From the NCBI RefSeq assembly GCF_015775975.1, contig NZ_CP064056.1, forward strand, positions 1-64,000: a stretch of 64,000 nt of DNA, given 5' to 3'. Below the pieces are notes generated by a model. It saw nothing but the letters and a program-made list of their open reading frames with translations. It had not been told where the DNA came from and did no database searches. A program made the translations under genes and the position numbers. Shown piece by piece: positions 59,131 to 64,000 of this stretch (position 1 is its first letter; every line of letters starts with the position of its first letter). This DNA is from Staphylococcus lloydii. GTDB taxonomy: Bacteria; Bacillota; Bacilli; Staphylococcales; Staphylococcaceae.

Positions 59131-60621
59131 ATGGGAAATAAGAAAGTGGTTGTCATAGGAGGTGGCTTGGGAGGGATTGCCAGTGCAATTTGTATGGCTC
59201 AAGCAGGCTATCAAGTGGATTTATATGAACAAAATAAGCATATCGGTGGAAAGGTAAATAGGTTAGACATAGATGACTATGGATTTGATCTCGGTCCATC
59301 AATTTTAACCATGCCTAAAGTATTTCAACGCCTATTTCAACGATGTGATGAAAGGCTAGAAGATTATGTTAGCATTCGTAAGTTAAGTTTACAGATTAGA
59401 AACGTTTATCCAGATGGTCAAATTTTAGATTTATATGAATCCATGGAAGATATGTTAACAAATAATGAATCGTTAACAAATAAGGATATAGAGCAACTTT
59501 CTTCGTTTTTTAGTTACGCACAAAAGATACATCAAGTTGCTGAAAAAAGCTACTTTGATAAGGGGTTAGATACGATGTATGCAATCATTCGTTATCATGG
59601 TCCATTTTCAGCTTTAAAACAATTCGACTATTTTCATACAATGCAACAAGCCATTAATAAAAGGGTAGATAACCCATATTTAAGAGAAATGCTAGGTTAT
59701 TTCATAAAATATGTCGGCTCCTCATCTTATGATGCTCCGGCTGTATTGAGTTTATTACCTCAAATGCAACATGAGGAAGGTTTGTGGTACGTAGATGGTG
59801 GCATTCATAAGTTAGCGGAAGCGATGGAACAATTAGCGAGAAAATTAGGTGTGGGCATACATTTTAACACCCCTGTAAAACGTATCAATTATAATAGTCA
59901 AAATAAGGTGACAGGGATAACAATAGAAAGTAATAAGGAAATATATGCAGATTACATTATATCTAATATGGAAGTAATCCCTGTTTATAAGTATTTATTG
60001 AATTTTGATGCAAACCAAATAAACAAATTGGAACGTAAATTTGAGCCAGCTAGTTCAGGTTATGTCATGCATCTTGGTGTGGACAAAAGTTATCCAGAGC
60101 TTCAACATCATAACTTTTTCTTTTCAAGTAATTCTAAAGTTAATTATGATCAAGTTTTTCACCAGTATGTTTTGCCTGAAGATCCGACTATTTATGTAGT
60201 GAATACAAATAAAACAGATAAGACACAGGCGCCAGAGGGACACGAGAATATAAAAATATTGCCACACATACCGTACATTCAGAGTAAGTCATTTAGTGAA
60301 GCAGAATATCTGCAATTCCAAGAACGTATATTGGATAAATTAGAGTCCATGGGCTTGAAAGATTTGAGAAAGCACATTGTATATGAAGACGTATGGACAC
60401 CACATGATATAGAAAATACATACAATTCTAATAAAGGAGCTATATATGGTGTAGTATCCAATAAGAAGAAAAATAAAGGTTTTAAATTTCCTAAAAAAAG
60501 TCAGTACTTCAAAAATTTGTACTTTGTAGGTGGTTCTGTAAATCCTGGCGCTGGTATGCCTATGGTTACTTTGAGTGGTATGCAAGTAGCAGAAGCTATT
60601 ATTAATGGAGAAAGTAGTTGA
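59131..60621 (+). CDS. crtP: 4,4'-diaponeurosporene oxygenase
   Basis: CrtP oxidises the terminal methyl group of diaponeurosporene toward the aldehyde or acid in the staphyloxanthin path. It is a 496-residue FAD enzyme of the phytoene-desaturase superfamily. The N-terminal [19 protein letters not shown] is the FAD-binding motif, and the C-terminal signature is [29 protein letters not shown] precedes the ATG. crtQ starts six bases after its stop. Confidence 0.93.
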   Translation: MGNKKVVVIGGGLGGIASAICMAQAGYQVDLYEQNKHIGGKVNRLDIDDYGFDLGPSILTMPKVFQRLFQRCDERLEDYVSIRKLSLQIRNVYPDGQILDLYESMEDMLTNNESLTNKDIEQLSSFFSYAQKIHQVAEKSYFDKGLDTMYAIIRYHGPFSALKQFDYFHTMQQAINKRVDNPYLREMLGYFIKYVGSSSYDAPAVLSLLPQMQHEEGLWYVDGGIHKLAEAMEQLARKLGVGIHFNTPVKRINYNSQNKVTGITIESNKEIYADYIISNMEVIPVYKYLLNFDANQINKLERKFEPASSGYVMHLGVDKSYPELQHHNFFFSSNSKVNYDQVFHQYVLPEDPTIYVVNTNKTDKTQAPEGHENIKILPHIPYIQSKSFSEAEYLQFQERILDKLESMGLKDLRKHIVYEDVWTPHDIENTYNSNKGAIYGVVSNKKKNKGFKFPKKSQYFKNLYFVGGSVNPGAGMPMVTLSGMQVAEAIINGESS

Positions 60622-60627
60622 GGCTGA

Positions 60628-61731
60628 ATGATACTTTATATAATAGCAATAGTATTGACGATACTATCACTAATAAGTGGAATGTGTATGTATGCGCGTC
60701 GAGCGATTATAAATAACTCCGGAAAAGGAAGAGGTCAGACAGCCGTCAGTATTATTGTACCTGCTAGAAATGAAGCGGAGAACTTACCTAAATTACTTAA
60801 CAGTATAAGTAAAGAGCAAGAAATAGAAGTAATTGTTATGGATGATGGTTCAACTGATGAGACACAAGTTGTCGCTAGATATTATGGTGCGAGCGTATAT
60901 ACTGTTGAAAATGATACTACATGGCAAGGTAAGTCACATGCTTGTTGGCAAGGTAACAAATATGCAACGCATGATTTATTAATGTTTGTTGATGCTGATG
61001 TTCAGTTTGCTTGTGATGATAGTATTCAAAATATAGCCAATCAATATGATTTACAAGGTGGTAAAGGTTTGTTGTCAATACAACCTTATCACAAGATAAA
61101 AAAGCTCTATGAAAATATATCGGCGATTTTTAATTTAATGACAATCGTAGGTATGAATCAATTTTCAATCACGAAATCAGCAAATAATGAGCAAGGCGCG
61201 TTTGGACCAGTCCTTGTGACAAATAAGCAAGATTATAAATTGACACAAGGACATTTGAAAGCTAAAAATCAAATCATTGAAGGCTTTGCAATAAATAAAG
61301 CATATAATCAGCAAGGTTTGCCAGTTAGTTTGCATGAAGGCCAAGGCGTAGTGAATTTTAGAATGTATTCTCAAGGATATAAAGCGCTACTAGAGGGTTG
61401 GAGTAAACACTTTGCACTTGGCTCTCAAGTAACTAAAAAGTCTACGCTTACGTTTGTATTTTTATGGCTATTTGGTTCACTTACAACAGTTTTAGCGATA
61501 ATTTTTTCAATTAATTTAGGCTCGTTATATATATTATTAGCTATTACTCTATATTTTATATATGCGATACAATTTCATATATTTATTCGAAGAACAGGAA
61601 ATTTTAATATCGTTGCGAGTTTGTGTCATCCACTGCTCTTCATATGCTTTGTCGTGATATTTTTTAAATCATGGTTAGATATCAATGTATTCAAACGTAT
61701 ATATTGGAAAGGCCGTAGAATAGATTTATAG
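60628..61731 (+). CDS. crtQ: 4,4'-diaponeurosporenoate glycosyltransferase
   Basis: CrtQ glucosylates diaponeurosporenoate. It is a family-2 glycosyltransferase of 367 residues, with the catalytic DDGSTDETQVVARY and the acidic MFVDADVQF motif, then three to four membrane segments in the last 110 residues. The N-terminus has one membrane segment (LYIIAIVLTILSLISGM). Its order between crtP and crtM matches S. aureus. Confidence 0.92.
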   Translation: MILYIIAIVLTILSLISGMCMYARRAIINNSGKGRGQTAVSIIVPARNEAENLPKLLNSISKEQEIEVIVMDDGSTDETQVVARYYGASVYTVENDTTWQGKSHACWQGNKYATHDLLMFVDADVQFACDDSIQNIANQYDLQGGKGLLSIQPYHKIKKLYENISAIFNLMTIVGMNQFSITKSANNEQGAFGPVLVTNKQDYKLTQGHLKAKNQIIEGFAINKAYNQQGLPVSLHEGQGVVNFRMYSQGYKALLEGWSKHFALGSQVTKKSTLTFVFLWLFGSLTTVLAIIFSINLGSLYILLAITLYFIYAIQFHIFIRRTGNFNIVASLCHPLLFICFVVIFFKSWLDINVFKRIYWKGRRIDL

Positions 61732-61786
61732 CTTAGTTTTTTATACAAATGTCAAGAAGTTCTAGGCTTACTGAGGAGGCCAATAA

Positions 61787-62668
61787 ATGAATCAATTAGA
61801 GAGAGATTATAACCATTGTCACAATATAATGAAAGAACATTCAAAAACGTTCTCATATGCCTTTGATTTTTTGGATTTAAAAAGGAAAAAAGCAATTTGG
61901 GCTATTTATGCAGTTTGCAGAATTATAGATGACAGTATTGATAAATACAAAGACCTTGAGCAATTAAACGGCATAGCTAGAGATTTAGATGTGATTTATA
62001 GCGATTGTGATTATATTCAAGCGTATCAAAGTGATGCAGCTATTATGAATGCTTTAAGTAATACATTGAATACATATTCAATACCTAAAAAACCTTTTGA
62101 ATCTTTAATTCAATATGTGAAGGAAGATTTAGTTTTAAAAGAAATGAAAACTGATTCAGATTTATATGAGTATTGCTATGGTGTGGCAGGTACTGTCGGT
62201 GAATTGTTAACTCCTATATTAACTTCATCAAATGAAAATAATTTCGAGCAAGCTGAAGAAGCTGCGATTGCTTTAGGCAAGGCAATGCAAATAACTAATA
62301 TTTTAAGAGATGTCGGCGAAGATTTTCAAAATGGAAGAATTTATCTAAGTGTAGAAAAATTAGCTCAATATCGAGTTAATCTACATTCTATATATTATGA
62401 AGGAGTTACGCCAAATTATATAGAACTGTGGGAAAGTTACGCTACAGAGGCAGTTAGGTTATATGATATTGCATTAAACGGTATTAATTATTTTGACGAA
62501 GAGGTACGTTACATTATCGAATTAGCTGCGATAGCTTATCATGAAATACTTGTGGAAGTAAGGAAGGCAAACTATACGTTGCATAAGAAAGTATATGTAA
62601 GCAAATTGAAAAAAATGAAAATTTATCGTGAACTTAGTGCGAAATATAATAGGAGTGAAACATTATGA
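61787..62668 (+). CDS. crtM: Dehydrosqualene synthase
   Basis: CrtM condenses two farnesyl diphosphates to dehydrosqualene, the first step of staphyloxanthin synthesis. The two Asp-rich magnesium-binding motifs are intact: CRIIDDSIDKYKD (near residue 45-55) and NILRDVGEDFQNGR (near 170). There are 293 residues. GAGGAGG precedes the ATG. The stop overlaps the crtN start by four bases. Confidence 0.96.
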   Translation: MNQLERDYNHCHNIMKEHSKTFSYAFDFLDLKRKKAIWAIYAVCRIIDDSIDKYKDLEQLNGIARDLDVIYSDCDYIQAYQSDAAIMNALSNTLNTYSIPKKPFESLIQYVKEDLVLKEMKTDSDLYEYCYGVAGTVGELLTPILTSSNENNFEQAEEAAIALGKAMQITNILRDVGEDFQNGRIYLSVEKLAQYRVNLHSIYYEGVTPNYIELWESYATEAVRLYDIALNGINYFDEEVRYIIELAAIAYHEILVEVRKANYTLHKKVYVSKLKKMKIYRELSAKYNRSETL

Positions 62669-64000
62669 AGATTGCAGTTATAGGCGGCGGTGTTTCAGGT
62701 TTAGCTGCAGCTTCAAGATTAGCAGCAAACGGTCACCAAGTAGATTTATATGAAAAGAACCAACAAATAGGTGGCAGAATGAATCAGATCAAGCAAGATG
62801 GATTTACATTTGATATGGGACCAAGCATCGTAATGATGCCTGAGATTTATCGAGACGTTTTTAATTACGCTCAAAAAAATATGAATGATTACTTGGAAAT
62901 TAAACAATTATCACATATATATGATGTTTATTTTAGTGAAACAGATCAAATTCGCGTTCCTACAGATCTTGCTCAATTAAGAAATATGCTTGAAGGTATT
63001 GAACCTAACTCTACATATGGTTTTATGTCCTTTTTAACAGATATATACGAAAGATACGAAATAGCACGAAAATATTTTCTAGAACGTACGTTTAGAAAAC
63101 CTACGGATTTTTATAATCCTTTTACTATATATCAGGGTATGAAACTCAAAACATTTGATAAAGCAGATAATTTAATTGAAAAATATGTTGATAATGAAAA
63201 AATCCAAAAGATTTTAGCGTTTCAAACATTATATATAGGTATCGACCCTAAACGAAGCCCGTCATTGTATTCAATTATACCCATGATAGAGTTAATGTTT
63301 GGTGTTCACTTTATAAAAGGTGGTATGTATAGCTTTGTCAGAGCGCTTCAAACGCTAAATGAAGAATTAGGTACTCAAATTTATACCAACGCAAACGTTG
63401 AAGAAATTATCATTGATAGTAGGTATAAGCGTGCGGAGGGACTAAAAGTAAACGGACATATAGAAAAGTATGACAAAATAATTTGTACTGCTGATTTTCC
63501 ATATGCTACTTCATCTTTAATTAAAAATGAACATCATCCTAAGAAGTATACGACACAGAAAATTGATAACATGGACTATTCTTGCTCAGCCTTTTTAATG
63601 TACATAGGGGTTGATAAAGATTTATCTGAAGATATCTTGTTACATAATGTTATATTTTCAAAGGATTTTGATAATAATATCAATGAAATATTTTCCGGGG
63701 AAATATCCCAAGATCCATCAATATATGTATACGCTCCTAGTGTGGAAGATCAGTCGTTAGCGCCAGAAGGTCAAACAGGTATTTATGTGCTGATGCCCGT
63801 TTCAGAATTGAAAACAGGTGATACGGATTGGTCTGATGAGTCAACAATCATACAAGTGAAAGATATTATTTACAATAAGCTTTCTACGATTAAAGCGTTA
63901 AAAGATTTGAAAAAGCAAGTTGTGACAGAAATTATTTATACGCCTAAGGATTTTGAAGGAGATTATAATGCTAAATTTGGAGCAGCCTTTGGTTTAATGC
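62665..64000 (+). CDS. crtN: Dehydrosqualene desaturase, cut by the window end
   Basis: CrtN desaturates dehydrosqualene to 4,4'-diaponeurosporene. The first 445 codons are present, and the C-terminal 50-60 codons lie beyond the window. The FAD-binding start MKIAVIGGGVSGLAAASRLA and GGRMNQIKQDGFTFDMGPS are complete. It overlaps crtM by four bases (ATGA), with AGGAGTGA upstream. The frame is open to the last base. With crtOPQM it completes the order seen in S. aureus. Confidence 0.95.
   Translation, partial: MKIAVIGGGVSGLAAASRLAANGHQVDLYEKNQQIGGRMNQIKQDGFTFDMGPSIVMMPEIYRDVFNYAQKNMNDYLEIKQLSHIYDVYFSETDQIRVPTDLAQLRNMLEGIEPNSTYGFMSFLTDIYERYEIARKYFLERTFRKPTDFYNPFTIYQGMKLKTFDKADNLIEKYVDNEKIQKILAFQTLYIGIDPKRSPSLYSIIPMIELMFGVHFIKGGMYSFVRALQTLNEELGTQIYTNANVEEIIIDSRYKRAEGLKVNGHIEKYDKIICTADFPYATSSLIKNEHHPKKYTTQKIDNMDYSCSAFLMYIGVDKDLSEDILLHNVIFSKDFDNNINEIFSGEISQDPSIYVYAPSVEDQSLAPEGQTGIYVLMPVSELKTGDTDWSDESTIIQVKDIIYNKLSTIKALKDLKKQVVTEIIYTPKDFEGDYNAKFGAAFGLM

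Overview
The window is a staphylococcal chromosome segment that begins at the first base of dnaA. Gene content and order (dnaA, dnaN, yaaA, recF, gyrB, gyrA, nnrD, hutH, serS, azlCD, metX-like, yybS-like, gdpP, rplI, dnaB, purA, tRNA-Glu, tRNA-Asp, walRKHI, walJ, rlmH) match the origin-proximal core of Staphylococcus. Base composition is AT-rich. GyrB carries Gly and Ile where S. aureus has Asp89 and Arg144. That is the signature of the intrinsically novobiocin-resistant species (S. saprophyticus / xylosus / cohnii type), so a coagulase-negative member of that group is the best guess. The species itself cannot be fixed from sequence reading alone.

Layout. (1) 1-34.6 kb is conserved core. It holds the dnaA-dnaN half of oriC with DnaA boxes and a DnaA-trio, the replication and gyrase genes, a serS T-box leader with a UCU specifier, an S-box (SAM-I) riboswitch before the metX-like gene, a candidate PurR site before purA, and the WalRK two-component system with its regulators. 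Genes inserted into this core relative to S. aureus are a membrane-anchored DsbA-like protein after dnaN, a macrolide-family glycosyltransferase, a glyoxalase-fold protein and an IsaB-like secreted protein after purA, and a xylulokinase that separates walI from walJ. (2) 34.3-35.1 kb is rlmH (orfX), preceded by a dense cluster of DnaA-box-like sequences and ending in the SCC attachment core. (3) 35.1 kb to about 52.2 kb is an SCC-type island without any visible mec gene. Metal and metalloid resistance comes first: cadD-cadX, arsRBC, and a second ArsR-type regulator with an ArsP-like permease and a 45-residue protein with two CC pairs. The conserved SCC mobility and replication module follows: radC-like, DUF1643, DUF960, a 33-residue protein, uracil-DNA-glycosylase inhibitor, ccrB, ccrA, two small genes, the Cch helicase and a 97-residue partner. 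Beyond it lies an unrecognised two-gene cassette made of a HEPN-motif protein and a 506-residue protein, then a decayed gene. No second att core was found, so the right end of the island is not placed. (4) About 52.3-55.5 kb is a MerR-controlled set of oxidoreductase and DJ-1-like genes. (5) 55.8-64.0 kb has a broken IsaB-like copy, an SDR-family gene, tspO, and the staphyloxanthin operon crtOPQMN, with crtN running off the window end.

The most unusual items are: the HEPN pair next to cch as a candidate undescribed defence or toxin-antitoxin cassette; a cluster of nine ATCCC/GGGAT motifs in AT-rich DNA between ccrB and ugi that looks like an iteron origin for the SCC element; three matching ATCAA-N6-TTGAT operators around the ArsR/ArsP genes; the CC-pair micro-protein; an intrinsic terminator that lies inside the ccrB reading frame; and the DnaA-box cluster directly upstream of rlmH.
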